DNA from: Anaerosphaera aminiphila DSM 21120
GTDB lineage: Bacteria > Bacillota > Clostridia > Tissierellales > Peptoniphilaceae
Assembly: GCF_900129925.1 (NCBI RefSeq)
Contig: NZ_FQXI01000005.1
Coordinates: forward strand, 58,355 to 122,354
Reading direction: 5' to 3'
Length of the DNA stretch: 64,000 nt
Positions 34,384 through 44,307 of this stretch are shown here, piece by piece (position 1 is the stretch's first letter; each line of letters begins with the position of its first letter). The position numbers and the translations under genes are program-made. The notes below the pieces were generated by a model. It was not told the origin of the DNA. It searched no databases and saw nothing but the letters and a program-made list of their open reading frames with translations.

Positions 34384-36507
34384 ATGATGGAAGTAATTAA
34401 GAGGAATGGCGACAAAGTTCCTTTCAATATTAACAAAATTGAAATTGCTATTGAAAAGGCTATGAATTCAAGCAGTGGTATATTTGTTAATGGACAAGCA
34501 AAACAAATTGCAACTGAAATTGAACGCTATGCACAAGAATCAAATGAAGCGTTAACTATTTATGACATAGAAGACAGAGTCTACTATAAATTAATTGAAA
34601 ATGACAATCCTGCAACTGCAAAAGCTTATGAAAATTATAAAGCTGTACAGGCATTTAAAAGAGAACAAAATACTACTGATGAAGAAATCCTAGGGCTGAT
34701 AAATCAAACTAACGTTGCTGTAATGGATGAAAACTCTAACAAAAATCCGGTAATTGCATCAACACAAAGAGATTTAATCGCAGGTGAAGTATCTAAAGAC
34801 ATTGCCAAAAGAAAAATGATACCTGCAGATTTAGTTGAAGCTCATGATTATGGTGCTATACATATCCACGATCTTGACTATATTATTCAACCAATATTTA
34901 ACTGCTGTCTAGTAAATATTAAAGATATGTTGGACAAAGGTACTGTTGTAAATGGAAAAATGATTGAAACACCTAAATCTTTCCAAGTTGCATGTAATGT
35001 AATGACACAGATAATTGCTCAAATTGCTTCAAACCAATATGGTGGTCAGTCAATAAATGTATCTTTCTTAGGAAAATACTTGAGAAAATCCTATGAAAAA
35101 AACTTGAATTTGGCTATTGAAACACTAGGTGACGTTGAACTGGCTGAAAAAATGGCACAAAATATGACTAAAAAAGATTTGGAAAGTGGTATTCAAACTA
35201 TCCAATATCAAATAAATACACTTATGACTTCTAATGGACAAGCTCCTTTTGTAACTTTATTTATGTACCTAGAAGATAATGATCCATATATAGATGAAGT
35301 TGCACAAATAATTGAAGAAATATTAAAACAGAGAATACAAGGTATTAAGAATGAATCTGGCGTCTACGTTACTCCAGCTTTCCCTAAATTAATATATGTA
35401 TTAGATGAAAATAATATTAAAAAAGACTCTAAATATTACTATTTAACAAGCCTTGCAATTAGATGTACTGCAAAGAGGATGTACCCTGACTACATTAGTG
35501 CAAAGAAAATGCGTGAAAACTATGAAGGAAATGTATTTGCACCAATGGGCTGTAGAGCTTTTCTACCTCCTTGGAAAAATGAAAAAGGTCAATATCAATT
35601 TGAAGGAAGATTTAACATGGGAGCTTGCTCTATAAACTTACCTCAAATAGGTATCTTGGCAAATGGCGATGAAACTAAATTCTTTGATATTCTAGAAAAG
35701 AGACTTGACCTTGTTAAAAGAGTTGGCTTAATCAGATATGAACACTTAAAGACAGTTACTAGTGACTCATCACCTATCCACTGGCAACACGGCGCCATAG
35801 CTAGACTTGGCAAACACGAATCTATTGCTCCTCTACTAAAGGGTGGGTACTCTACAGTATCCCTTGGATATATAGGTATGTATGAAGCTACTATTTTAAC
35901 AAAGGGAGTTTCACACACTGACCCTAAGGGCTATGAATTTGCCATGAGAATAATGGATCACTTAAATGCTGCTGTTAATCGTTGGACTGAAGAATATGGA
36001 ATAAAATTCACACTATACGCTACTCCAGCTGAAAGTTTAACTCATAGATTCTGTCAAATAGATAGAGATAGATTTGGAATTATTGAAAATGTAACTGACA
36101 AGGGATACTATACTAACTCATTCCACGTAGATGTAAGAGAAGAGATTTCTGCATTTGAAAAATTTGCCTTTGAGTCAAAATTCCAAGACAAGTCTCTAGG
36201 TGGATGTATCTCCTATGTTGAAATTCCAAACATGGGACACAATTTGGAAGCTCTTGAAACTATTGTAAAATTTATTTACGACAATATTCAATATGCTGAA
36301 TTTAACACTAAAAGCGACTACTGTGCTGAATGTGGATTTGATGGAGAAATTAAATTAAATGAAAGTGGAGATTGGCAATGTCCTCAATGTGGAAATACTG
36401 ACAAGGCAACTCTTACAGTTGTAAGACGTACTTGTGGCTATCTTGGAGAAAACTTCTGGAATGAAGGAAGAACCAAAGAAATAAATGACAGAGTACTTCA
36501 CATCTAA
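34384..36507 (+). CDS. nrdD: Anaerobic ribonucleoside-triphosphate reductase
   Basis: Oxygen-sensitive class III ribonucleotide reductase that makes dNTPs. An N-terminal ATP-cone (MEVIKRNGDKVPFNINKIEIAI) gives allosteric control. The barrel contains HIHDLDYI and the cysteine-bearing segments, a zinc site is formed by CAECGFDG and CPQCGN, and the glycyl radical is at Gly685 in RRTCGYLGENFW. The 707-residue length is standard. Two successive ATGs are present; the site GGAGAAGGG precedes the first. Probably repressed by NrdR through the upstream boxes. Confidence 0.97.
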   Translation: MMEVIKRNGDKVPFNINKIEIAIEKAMNSSSGIFVNGQAKQIATEIERYAQESNEALTIYDIEDRVYYKLIENDNPATAKAYENYKAVQAFKREQNTTDEEILGLINQTNVAVMDENSNKNPVIASTQRDLIAGEVSKDIAKRKMIPADLVEAHDYGAIHIHDLDYIIQPIFNCCLVNIKDMLDKGTVVNGKMIETPKSFQVACNVMTQIIAQIASNQYGGQSINVSFLGKYLRKSYEKNLNLAIETLGDVELAEKMAQNMTKKDLESGIQTIQYQINTLMTSNGQAPFVTLFMYLEDNDPYIDEVAQIIEEILKQRIQGIKNESGVYVTPAFPKLIYVLDENNIKKDSKYYYLTSLAIRCTAKRMYPDYISAKKMRENYEGNVFAPMGCRAFLPPWKNEKGQYQFEGRFNMGACSINLPQIGILANGDETKFFDILEKRLDLVKRVGLIRYEHLKTVTSDSSPIHWQHGAIARLGKHESIAPLLKGGYSTVSLGYIGMYEATILTKGVSHTDPKGYEFAMRIMDHLNAAVNRWTEEYGIKFTLYATPAESLTHRFCQIDRDRFGIIENVTDKGYYTNSFHVDVREEISAFEKFAFESKFQDKSLGGCISYVEIPNMGHNLEALETIVKFIYDNIQYAEFNTKSDYCAECGFDGEIKLNESGDWQCPQCGNTDKATLTVVRRTCGYLGENFWNEGRTKEINDRVLHI

Positions 36508-36998
36508 TGAGATACGGTCAAATTAGAGAGTATGACGTTGCCAATGGCCCTGGAGTTAGAACCAGTTTTTTTGTAACTGGTTGTACTCACAAGTGCCCTG
36601 ACTGCTTTAATGAAGAATATCAAGATTTTAATGCAGGCAGTATTTGGACTGATGAAGAAACTAAAAAAATAATCGACTATTTAAATGAAGATGTTGTTGA
36701 AGGACTTACCATATTAGGTGGTGAGCCCTTCCAAAATTCTCCTGACTTAATAAAAATTTTAAGAGAAATTAAATCTAAAACCAATAAAAACATTTGGATT
36801 TATTCAGGCTATACCTATGAACAAATCCTACAAGATAAAATAAAAGCTGAACTCTTATATCTCTGCGATATTTTAGTTGATGGTTTATTTATAAATGACT
36901 TAAAAGATTTAAAACTAAAATTTAAAGGTTCATCAAATCAAAGAATAATAGATCTTAATAAGAGCACAGTAGATAATATAGTACTATGGGACAAATAA
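36507..36998 (+). CDS. nrdG: Anaerobic ribonucleotide reductase activase
   Basis: Radical SAM enzyme that generates the glycyl radical on NrdD. It has GVRTSFFVTGCTHKCPDCFN, where CxxxCxxC holds the 4Fe-4S cluster, and GLTILGGEPFQ. 163 residues is typical. The start ATG shares a base with the nrdD stop (TAATG), so the two are translated together. Confidence 0.97.
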   Translation: MRYGQIREYDVANGPGVRTSFFVTGCTHKCPDCFNEEYQDFNAGSIWTDEETKKIIDYLNEDVVEGLTILGGEPFQNSPDLIKILREIKSKTNKNIWIYSGYTYEQILQDKIKAELLYLCDILVDGLFINDLKDLKLKFKGSSNQRIIDLNKSTVDNIVLWDK

Positions 36999-37036
36999 AA
37001 AATCTCTATAAGTGAAATTACTTATAGAGATTTTTT
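36997..37036. terminator. Terminator after nrdG
   Basis: AAAAAATCTCTATAAGT and ACTTATAGAGATTTTTT form a 17-bp stem with a six-base loop. It is A/T-flanked on both sides and can end transcription from nrdG and from the convergent flavin-binding gene. Confidence 0.9.
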
Positions 37037-37046
37037 ACTACTAAAT

Positions 37047-37598
37047 TTATTCTTTTTTCATAAACTTCAACTCTTCTCTATCTTTTCCAAATTTTTTACG
37101 CTTTGATGTTAAATTTTCTACTTCTATTTTATATACATCAGTTTTACTTAATGACGAATCTATTGCAGCTGAAAAATAATCCATCATATCAGGCGTATAT
37201 TTTTCACAAATAAATCTCAAGGCATTAACTTTTCCAATTTCTTCAGTAACTTTATATATTTTCCCAATTACTATCGCCGAGGAGTACTCGGTAGTATAAA
37301 TTTTGCTGGTTATGTTGTTTTTGTTCTTTGCAACTTCTTTTAACTCTTCTTCACTAAATAGGTTGGGAACTTTCGCATAGGATACAAATACTGCACTGAC
37401 AGTATCTCCATCACTTATTAAACTATTTTTCTTTCCCTCTAGCGCACAGTGAAAGTACAATGTGGATTTATCTCTAACTATGGAAAGTGGAATAGAATAA
37501 ACTCCATCTCCCTCTCTTAAACTAAGCACTCCATATTGAGAATTATCAATTACTTCTTCTCCAAATAGAATGTCCATTTCTCTATCTTTTCTTCTCAT
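37047..37598 (-). CDS. Pyridoxamine 5'-phosphate oxidase-like FMN-binding protein (NimA-like)
   Basis: 183-residue split-barrel flavin-binding protein of the type grouped with NimA nitroimidazole resistance proteins. It begins with acid/basic MRRKDREMD, followed by YGVLSLREGDGVYSIPLSI, LYFHCALEGKKNSLISDGDTVSAVFV and SAIVIGKIYKVTE, the usual order of the family. The histidine in FHCALEGKK is where NimA-like proteins hold their cofactor. Actual substrate is not clear. Convergent with nrdG and followed by the aminopeptidase gene on the same strand. Confidence 0.8.
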   Translation of the reverse strand: MRRKDREMDILFGEEVIDNSQYGVLSLREGDGVYSIPLSIVRDKSTLYFHCALEGKKNSLISDGDTVSAVFVSYAKVPNLFSEEELKEVAKNKNNITSKIYTTEYSSAIVIGKIYKVTEEIGKVNALRFICEKYTPDMMDYFSAAIDSSLSKTDVYKIEVENLTSKRKKFGKDREELKFMKKE

Positions 37599-37617
37599 AG
37601 CACTCCTCTTTAAACTA

Positions 37618-39009
37618 TTAGTTATTGAAAAATACTTTGTAGGCCTTATATGTCATATATGCATCTGCCTTTGATGCCAATTCTACAGGAGCGTGCATTG
37701 AAAGCATAGCTGTTCCCATATCTACAACCTCTGCACCATATTCAGCTAAGATATATGCAATTGTGCCTCCGCCTCCCTGGTCTACTTTACCAAGTTCGCC
37801 TGTTTGCCAAATTACACCGTTGTTGTTAAACATGTCTCTAATTTCAGCTAGAAACTCTGTATTTGCATCATTGGAACCACTCTTACCTCTAGCTCCCGTA
37901 TACTTTGCCATTGATATTCCATATCCTACATAAGCTGCATTTTTTTCATCAAGCACTTCTTTATAACTTGGATCCATTGCCACAGTTACATCTGCTGATA
38001 GTACTTTAGAATTTGCAAGAGCACGTCTTAATTTTATATCTGAATACTCTTTTTGAGTGTTTAGTATTTCTGCTATAAAGTTTTCAAAAAACTTAGCTGA
38101 CATAGATGTATTTCCAACAGAGCCAATTTCCTCTTTATCTACAAAAAGTCCCACTGTGGAAATTTTAGGATTTTCTACAGTTAAAATAGCTTCTAAATTT
38201 GCATAGGAACAAATTCTATCATCATGACCATGAGCTGCTATCATAGCTCTATCAAATCCAACATCTCTTGCCTTAGTTGCAGGAACAACTTCAAGTTCTG
38301 CAATTAAAAAATCTTCTTCTTTTATAGAATACTTTTCATTTAAATATTTTAAAACAGCTTTTTTTATTGGGTTTTTTTCATCAGATATTCCATAGCTACT
38401 GTGTCCAACTACAATGTTTAAAGACTCTCCTGTCACACCTGCTGCCAATGATTTTTTATTTTGATCAGCGCTTAAATGTGGAAGTAAATCATTAATATAA
38501 AACACAGGATCACTTTCATCTTCTCCAATTTTTATGTTAATAGTTTCATTTTTTTCATTAATTACTATTCCGTGTATTGCAAGAGGTATAGTAGGCCATT
38601 GGTACTTTTTAACTCCTCCATAGTAATGAGTTTTTAAAAGAGCAAGCTCTGAATCTTCATATAGAGGTTTTTGCTTTATATCAAGTCTTGGAACATCTAT
38701 ATGAGAACCAACTACTCTCATTCCATCTTCTAAGTTTTCTCCCATTACAAAGAGAATAACTGATTTATTTTTGTTGTTGTAATATATTTTATCTCCCTGT
38801 TTAACTTCACTTTTCACTGCTTCTTCAAAGGGAATAAATCCACTTTTCTCAGCTTTTTTTATTATATAAGAACAGGATTCTCTTTCAGTCTTTCCCTCAT
38901 CTAAAAAATCTTTGTAACCCTCACAGTAGTCAAAGATATTATCATACTCTTTTTTGTCTATTAATTGCCAAATAGATTTTTGTTTTAGTTCCAAATCTTC
39001 TAAATTCAT
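37618..39009 (-). CDS. M18-family aminopeptidase
   Basis: Cytoplasmic di-zinc aminopeptidase of the M18 family, with preference for N-terminal acidic or neutral residues. Zinc-site motifs are GSHIDVPRLDIK, GHDDRICSYANLEA, FVDKEEIGSVGNT and VDMGTAMLSMHAPVELASK. The frame extends to 39048, but the ATG at 39009 has GAGGAGTGA at good spacing and starts MNLEDLELKQKS, giving 463 residues, near the family norm. Likely used for peptide catabolism. Confidence 0.9.
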   Translation of the reverse strand: MNLEDLELKQKSIWQLIDKKEYDNIFDYCEGYKDFLDEGKTERESCSYIIKKAEKSGFIPFEEAVKSEVKQGDKIYYNNKNKSVILFVMGENLEDGMRVVGSHIDVPRLDIKQKPLYEDSELALLKTHYYGGVKKYQWPTIPLAIHGIVINEKNETINIKIGEDESDPVFYINDLLPHLSADQNKKSLAAGVTGESLNIVVGHSSYGISDEKNPIKKAVLKYLNEKYSIKEEDFLIAELEVVPATKARDVGFDRAMIAAHGHDDRICSYANLEAILTVENPKISTVGLFVDKEEIGSVGNTSMSAKFFENFIAEILNTQKEYSDIKLRRALANSKVLSADVTVAMDPSYKEVLDEKNAAYVGYGISMAKYTGARGKSGSNDANTEFLAEIRDMFNNNGVIWQTGELGKVDQGGGGTIAYILAEYGAEVVDMGTAMLSMHAPVELASKADAYMTYKAYKVFFNN

Positions 39010-39152
39010 TTTATCACTCCTCATTAAACTAAATTTTATCATAGCCATCTTTCTTTGTAAAACTTGACTCTATAAATAATAATATTCATATTTTATTAAC
39101 TTTGTCTCTTTTTAAGATGTATAATTGCATTATTATAGAAAGGAAGTTTGCT

Positions 39153-39866
39153 ATGTTTGAAAAAGTAAGTTCTGAAGAGTTTAATGAATATTTTTATACT
39201 GAACCTTTTGAGTTAGATGAAAATGATTTTTCAAAACCAAAGTGCATTAAAGTAAAACACTCACCTAATACACCGGAATTACTACTGGAAAATTTAATCT
39301 CCAATAATATTTACATTCAATATATTCTTGCCTATTTCTTAAAAGAATATGAATTTCACAATTTAAACTATGCACCTAATATTCAAATTTTAAATTATAG
39401 ACACTTACCAGAATATTTTTCTTACCTCTTTAAAAATATACGAGTATATGATGACACAATACTGGTAAAAAATCTCTCAGAAAAATCTATATTTATCTAT
39501 AAAAGACTTCTAAAGCAAAATAAAATTAATAAAAATATTGTAAAATATATTTTAGAAAGTGAATATATAAATCCAGTTGTAAATGCACCTTGTGAGTGGT
39601 ATATTTTTAAATCTGATGAACCTGCAGAAAATGACTACATTAATGAAATAAGAGAAGATGATTTTTTTAATATGTTAATATCAAATATTTCAAAGCCCTT
39701 TGAATATAATACTTTTGACGTTTTAAAAAATATTGAAACTTTAAATACAGATAAAACTATTTTAGCACTTTCAAAACTATATAAAGTTGGAGCCATGAAA
39801 TTTAAAGTTCAAAGAGAAACAAAAGACTTACTCTCTTATGTTCATATATTTATAGGAAAAAAATAA
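39153..39866 (+). CDS. Uncharacterised protein
   Basis: I do not recognise it. It has about 237 residues, no membrane segment or signal peptide, and is rich in Asn, Ile, Lys and aromatic residues. The frame extends to 39102, but the ATG at 39153 has AAAGGAAG at good spacing, so I chose it. Two segments may be conserved: VNAPCEWYIFKSDEPAEND near 150 and TFDVLKNIETLNTDKTILAL near 200. It is convergent with the AlkD-like gene and shares its terminator. Confidence 0.7.
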   Translation: MFEKVSSEEFNEYFYTEPFELDENDFSKPKCIKVKHSPNTPELLLENLISNNIYIQYILAYFLKEYEFHNLNYAPNIQILNYRHLPEYFSYLFKNIRVYDDTILVKNLSEKSIFIYKRLLKQNKINKNIVKYILESEYINPVVNAPCEWYIFKSDEPAENDYINEIREDDFFNMLISNISKPFEYNTFDVLKNIETLNTDKTILALSKLYKVGAMKFKVQRETKDLLSYVHIFIGKK

Positions 39867-39892
39867 GGATAGTAACTAGACTATCCTTATTT
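39861..39892. terminator. Bidirectional terminator between the orphan gene and alkD-like gene
   Basis: AAATAAGGATAGT and ACTATCCTTATTT form a perfect 13-bp stem with a six-base loop between the two convergent stop codons; both stops lie inside it. Confidence 0.85.
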
Positions 39893-40579
39893 TATATACT
39901 TACTTCCCTCTCTTATGCTTAAAGGGTTCATATTGTCTTTATATTTTTCTATAAAATCTAAAACCCACTTCTCATTTGTCTTACTATACTGTCTAAGCGC
40001 CCATCCAATTGCCTTATTTATAAAAAATTCACTTTGCCCTAAATTATTTATAATTATTTTTTCTAAAAGTTCAGTGTCTGTTTTTCCTTTTCGTAACAAT
40101 TGGTGGTCAATGGATATTCTTCTCAGCCAAATATTCTCGTCTAAACTCCACTTTAATATTAATTCATTGTGTTCAGGATACATAGATGCCATTTCACCAA
40201 CAATTGTATCTAAAAAATCTATAGTATCCCACCAAGATTTTTTAAGAATTAATTCTTTAATTCTATAAATATCATCAAATTTATAAAACTTTTCCATCAT
40301 TTTAAGATAGTCATTGGCAATGTACTGAAATTCTCTATATTCATTTTCCCAGCAAAGTTCTACAAATCTCCAGTCTATCTCTTTCTTTGATTTAAGTTCT
40401 TTTAAAAAATCTTTGCTTAAATCCCTTCTATCTTTAGATTGAATTCCCAAAAATTCAAATTTATTTTGCATATACTTTGCCATTGGAATACTTTTTTCTT
40501 CATTTCTTTTTGAAGTGATATTATCAAAAAACTCTTTATATTTTTCTACATTATCAGTACCTTGCAATGTCAAATACAC
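39887..40579 (-). CDS. AlkD-like DNA alkylation repair protein
   Basis: HEAT-repeat DNA glycosylase family that removes bulky or cationic alkylated bases without flipping them. Recognisable pieces are MAKYMQNKFEFLGIQSKDRR near the start, ELCWENEYREFQYIANDYL, KSWWDTIDFLDT, the aspartate-containing loop of AlkD, and ENIWLRRISIDHQL. At 230 residues it is normal length. The start is uncertain: GTG at 40579 overlaps the previous gene, and TTG codons follow at 40573 and 40567. No strong ribosome binding site is seen, so it may rely on coupling. Confidence 0.88.
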   Translation of the reverse strand: MYLTLQGTDNVEKYKEFFDNITSKRNEEKSIPMAKYMQNKFEFLGIQSKDRRDLSKDFLKELKSKKEIDWRFVELCWENEYREFQYIANDYLKMMEKFYKFDDIYRIKELILKKSWWDTIDFLDTIVGEMASMYPEHNELILKWSLDENIWLRRISIDHQLLRKGKTDTELLEKIIINNLGQSEFFINKAIGWALRQYSKTNEKWVLDFIEKYKDNMNPLSIREGSKYIK

Positions 40580-40793
40580 CCACTATCTTTTTACATTTTT
40601 TACATAGATATGCATTTTCTATTCTTGTTGTCCCTAAAACGAAATTATTTTTTCCAATTGGAACTCCACTAGTACGCACCTTTAAAGTAATGGTGTCCTC
40701 TTTAACTTCTTCCTCATTGTACCAATATACATATATGGTATCTGCAAATATTCCACCTTTTTCCATTTCACTATCACAAATTGGACACTTCAT
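40554..40793 (-). CDS. Small zinc-ribbon protein (DUF6487-like)
   Basis: 79 residues with two cysteine pairs, MKCPICDSEMEKGGI at the start and YLCKKCKKIVG near the end, so it can hold one zinc ion. The arrangement CPxCxxxMxxG matches the small PF20097 (DUF6487) group. It overlaps the alkylation-repair gene by 26 bases and lies next to pyrC on the same strand. Function unknown. Confidence 0.75.
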   Translation of the reverse strand: MKCPICDSEMEKGGIFADTIYVYWYNEEEVKEDTITLKVRTSGVPIGKNNFVLGTTRIENAYLCKKCKKIVGVFDIARY

Positions 40794-40803
40794 TTACTTC
40801 ACC

Positions 40804-42051
40804 TTAATTTTCATAAACTATTTCACCTTTACATATTGTATAGTGAATTTTCCCAGGTAAAGTTTCTCCAATGAAAGGAGAGTTTTTAGATTTAGACTTA
40901 AATTCTTCTACTTTATAACTTTCCTCTGGATTAAATATTACTAAATCTGCAGGTCCACCTTCTGCAATATAGCCGGCTTTTAAATTGTATAACTCGGCAG
41001 GATTTATTGTCATTTTTCTTAACAAGTCCATTAAAGTTAGATGTCCCTTTTCAACTAGTTCTCTTATTCCAAGACCCAGTGAAGTTTCTAATCCAATTAT
41101 TCCACTTGGAGCTTTAGAAAGTTCTACGGCTTTTTCCTCTTTTGTATGGGGAGCGTGATCTGTTGCAATTATTTCTATAGTGTTATCTTTTAATCCCTCA
41201 ATAATCATATCTCTATCTCTTTTACTTCTAAGTGGAGGATTCATTTTTGCAAGTGTACCCTGTTTTAAAATAGCCTCATCTGTAAGTGTAAAGTGATGAG
41301 GTGTTACTTCTGCATATACATTTGCACCCATTTTTTTAGCCCAGCGTACAAGTTCAACACTGTTTCCAGAGGAGATGTGCTGAATGTCCACTTTAGCCCC
41401 TGTATATAGGGCAAGATTTACGTCTCTTGCAACTAATACATCTTCTGCAATACTAGGACTGCCATATATTCCCAATTCTTCTGAAACGCTTCCATGATTG
41501 ATTCCATTGTTTACTATTAAACTTGGGTCTTCTTCATGAAAACTTATTGGCACATCAAGGTGAACTGCTCTATTCATGGCCTCTAATATAACTTTTGTAT
41601 TTCTGTCCGGTATTCCATCATCAGAAAATCCAATAGCACCTGATTTTGTCATTTCTTCCATATCCACTAAATTTTCACCGTCAAAGTTTTTTGTAAGCGT
41701 GCTTACGGTGTGCACATTTATTTTTAGTTTTTCTGCCTTCTTTAAAAATTCTTTTAAAATATCTACACTTTCAATTTTAGGATTTGTATTTGCCATACAA
41801 ATAACACTTGTAAATCCTCCCGCTGCTGCCGATTCACTTCCTGTAGTAAGATCTTCCTTATGTGTAAATCCTGGGTCCCTAAAGTGAACGTGAATATCCA
41901 CAAGTCCCGGAGCAACTATCATTTTATTTACATCCAGCCCATCTTCATCAAATTTGCCTATTTTTTCTATTATTCCATTATTTATTTTTATATCATAAAT
42001 CCCATCTAAATTAGATTTTGGATCCATTATATGTGCATTTTTTATTATCAT
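40804..42051 (-). CDS. pyrC: Dihydroorotase
   Basis: Zinc amidohydrolase converting carbamoyl-aspartate to dihydroorotate in pyrimidine synthesis. Metal-site motifs are VDIHVHFRDPGFTHKEDL and IATDHAPHTKEEK, with CMANTNP and HISSGNSVELV between. At 415 residues it belongs to the class I (long) type. No other pyr gene is in the window, so it is not in a pyrimidine operon here. Hydantoinase-type enzymes are related, but the DPGF/H motif fits dihydroorotase. Confidence 0.93.
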   Translation of the reverse strand: MIIKNAHIMDPKSNLDGIYDIKINNGIIEKIGKFDEDGLDVNKMIVAPGLVDIHVHFRDPGFTHKEDLTTGSESAAAGGFTSVICMANTNPKIESVDILKEFLKKAEKLKINVHTVSTLTKNFDGENLVDMEEMTKSGAIGFSDDGIPDRNTKVILEAMNRAVHLDVPISFHEEDPSLIVNNGINHGSVSEELGIYGSPSIAEDVLVARDVNLALYTGAKVDIQHISSGNSVELVRWAKKMGANVYAEVTPHHFTLTDEAILKQGTLAKMNPPLRSKRDRDMIIEGLKDNTIEIIATDHAPHTKEEKAVELSKAPSGIIGLETSLGLGIRELVEKGHLTLMDLLRKMTINPAELYNLKAGYIAEGGPADLVIFNPEESYKVEEFKSKSKNSPFIGETLPGKIHYTICKGEIVYEN

Positions 42052-42088
42052 AATCCATCCCTCACTTTTAATATATTATAGTATAAAA

Positions 42089-42114
42089 AAGAGAAGATAA
42101 AAATATCTTCTCTT
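42089..42114 (-). terminator. Terminator after the cyclophilin gene's upstream neighbour / cyclophilin end
   Basis: AAGAGAAGATA and TATCTTCTCTT form an 11-bp stem overlapping the cyclophilin stop. On the minus strand TTTTTT follows. It ends the cyclophilin transcript before pyrC. Confidence 0.8.
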
Positions 42115-42712
42115 AAAATTTTTCTATAGTTGCCTTTTCAATTACAACAGGCTCTACAGGCTTATCTCTAAAATCCACGGCAACAGAAGCTATTTCATCT
42201 ACAACTTCCATACCTTCAAAAACTTGCCCAAAAACACTGTGTTTGCCATCAAGCCAGTACGTTCCACCTAAATTTTCATATGCATTTACAACATCGTCTG
42301 AATAACCATTTTCCTCTCCAGCTGATCTCATATGGCGAATTATATCATCTTCTACAGGGCCCATTTGCACTATAAAAAATTGCGAACCATTAGTATTTGG
42401 TCCAGCATTTGCCATAGAAAGAGCTCCTCTAATATTTCTGTAATTTAAATCAAATTCATCTTCAAATTTACCTCCCCAAATACTTTCACCACCTGTTCCA
42501 GTACCTGTTGGATCTCCTCCTTGAAGCATAAAATTATCTATTACTCTATGAAATATTATCCCATCATAGTATCCCTTTTCAATTAAGCCCTTAAAATTTT
42601 CAACTGTCTTTGGTGCCGCTTCTTCAAAAAGTCTTATCTTTATATCTCCGTGATTTGTCTTTAAAATTGCAACTTCTTCACCTTTAATCGGTTCTTTTAA
42701 CTGTTCTAACAT
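42113..42712 (-). CDS. Cyclophilin-type peptidyl-prolyl isomerase
   Basis: Catalyses proline cis-trans isomerisation. The sequence shows [50 protein letters not shown] and the [17 protein letters not shown] end, all typical of cyclophilins. At 199 residues, with no signal peptide, it is cytoplasmic. The insert between QMGPVEDD and [11 protein letters not shown] is longer than in the E. coli protein. Confidence 0.93.
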   Translation of the reverse strand: MLEQLKEPIKGEEVAILKTNHGDIKIRLFEEAAPKTVENFKGLIEKGYYDGIIFHRVIDNFMLQGGDPTGTGTGGESIWGGKFEDEFDLNYRNIRGALSMANAGPNTNGSQFFIVQMGPVEDDIIRHMRSAGEENGYSDDVVNAYENLGGTYWLDGKHSVFGQVFEGMEVVDEIASVAVDFRDKPVEPVVIEKATIEKF

Positions 42713-42727
42713 GTTATCCTCCTATTT

Positions 42728-43450
42728 TTAAATATATTTTAAATAATCAAAATAATTTTGTATTCCAAACGACAAGTACATTATAATAAAAAATACTGTA
42801 TGAAAAAAGACAAATAGTACAAAATCTTTAATATGCTCTTTTTCTTTAAAGTAACTAACTAACTTTTTAAAAAAAGAAAAAATATGAACTATGTCCCATG
42901 AATTAAATCTAATGGCCCTTCCCAGATAGACTCCAATTGAAACTAACAGTATAATAATGACTGCACTCGTCATTAATATTGTCTTTTCTCTTTTCAATAG
43001 AACATCAGGGTCAAATAAAATCAAATACAACAATTGAAATACAACTATGTTTAAAAGAGTATTTACAATTCCTGAAAGTGCAAATGATAAAACTGACACA
43101 ATGTCATACCATACAGGGACCTCTTTTTCATCTACATTTCTATGAGTTAAATTTAGCTCTGTTATTAAATAACCAGAATTTGGAAGTAACAATATCCAAA
43201 ATGCCATTCCTAAAATAAATATTATTACTGCAATATTTCCAATAAAATTAAGTTCTTTATAAACTGAAAGGCCCACTAATATATAAAAAATAATAACATT
43301 TACCACTAATAGTAAAAGTGGTAAAAGAGATAGTTTAAAGTTCCAAATCATCGGTTTAAACAATTTTACACCAAATAGCTTTGGACGCAGAACTATTGTG
43401 AGAAATGCAAATACATTTAATAATAATGCTGCAAAAATAATTGTACTCAA
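42728..43450 (-). CDS. DUF1361-like membrane protein
   Basis: 240 residues with about six or seven hydrophobic segments. LLLPNSGYLITELNLTHR, followed by VPVWYDIVSVLSFALSG and GVYLGRAIRFNSWDI, is the usual order of the DUF1361 family. No function is known for the family. It lies 15 bases upstream of the cyclophilin gene on the same strand. Confidence 0.75.
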   Translation of the reverse strand: MSTIIFAALLLNVFAFLTIVLRPKLFGVKLFKPMIWNFKLSLLPLLLLVVNVIIFYILVGLSVYKELNFIGNIAVIIFILGMAFWILLLPNSGYLITELNLTHRNVDEKEVPVWYDIVSVLSFALSGIVNTLLNIVVFQLLYLILFDPDVLLKREKTILMTSAVIIILLVSIGVYLGRAIRFNSWDIVHIFSFFKKLVSYFKEKEHIKDFVLFVFFHTVFFIIMYLSFGIQNYFDYLKYI

Positions 43451-43605
43451 ATTTATATAGCTCCTCTTAAAATATTATATCTTGTTTAAATTAAAATAAC
43501 TTTAATATTTAAACTTTCAATTTACTTACTTGTTATATTGTTCAAAACATTTAAAATTCAATTTATAAAACCTTAAAAATATTATTTAAACACTTTTCTA
43601 ATGTT

Positions 43606-44307
43606 TTATAAATCTATTTCTCTATTTTCATTACTTAAAATATATCTGTGAACATCTGCATTTAAATACTCTTTACTTAAGTTAGTTATAAAATCTAATG
43701 CTTCATTTAAAGCTTCCAACTTTTCGTCATTTAAAATTTCCATCATTAAAAAAGCATTTTTTGTGTCTTCTTCTATCATTGTCCTCTGTCCATCTCTCCA
43801 GTTAAAGCAACGACAAACTGCACCTGCATCATCTTTATAACACAGCTCTCCTTCGTAAGTAGGTTCATTTTTATCAGAACCTATTGCATAGAATTCATCT
43901 CCACCTTCTGTAACAGTGAGTTTCATATCTCCAACAAATTTATCTAAATCTTCAGCTCCTGCTGGAATTCCATACCTTAGTGATGCTGAATTATATATGT
44001 CCACAACTGCATTTATAGGACCAACTACATTTCCGGTTTCAACTCTTTTTAGCAGAGCTTCTATAGAGCATCTGGCTTTTTTCTTAGTTTTAAATTTTTT
44101 ATACGCTTCTCTCCACTGACTAACTACTTCATTGTCACTAAATTTTGCCTTACCTAAATACTTTTCAGCTACAGTATTTGACTCAGTAAGTATTTTTTTT
44201 AAATCTGAAGGACTTTCACCATTTTTCAGATTCTTAATTAATAGTACGCTCAACTTTGCATCTGGGAATAAATCAAAAAAGCTGTCATCAGCTATAAATT
44301 TACTCAT
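43606..44307 (-). CDS. B3/B4 (PheT-like) domain protein
   Basis: 233-residue single-domain protein of the B3/B4 type, related to the editing/tRNA-binding part of the phenylalanyl-tRNA synthetase beta chain. Typical segments are VSQWREAYKKFKTKKKARCSIEALLKR, GNVVGPINAVVDIYNSASLRYGIPAGAEDLDK and EVCYKDDAGAVCRCFNWRDG-type ends. Such free-standing domains may hydrolyse mischarged or modified substrates, but none is firmly characterised here. The gene stands alone, with about 150 bases upstream and 250 downstream. Confidence 0.8.
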   Translation of the reverse strand: MSKFIADDSFFDLFPDAKLSVLLIKNLKNGESPSDLKKILTESNTVAEKYLGKAKFSDNEVVSQWREAYKKFKTKKKARCSIEALLKRVETGNVVGPINAVVDIYNSASLRYGIPAGAEDLDKFVGDMKLTVTEGGDEFYAIGSDKNEPTYEGELCYKDDAGAVCRCFNWRDGQRTMIEEDTKNAFLMMEILNDEKLEALNEALDFITNLSKEYLNADVHRYILSNENREIDL

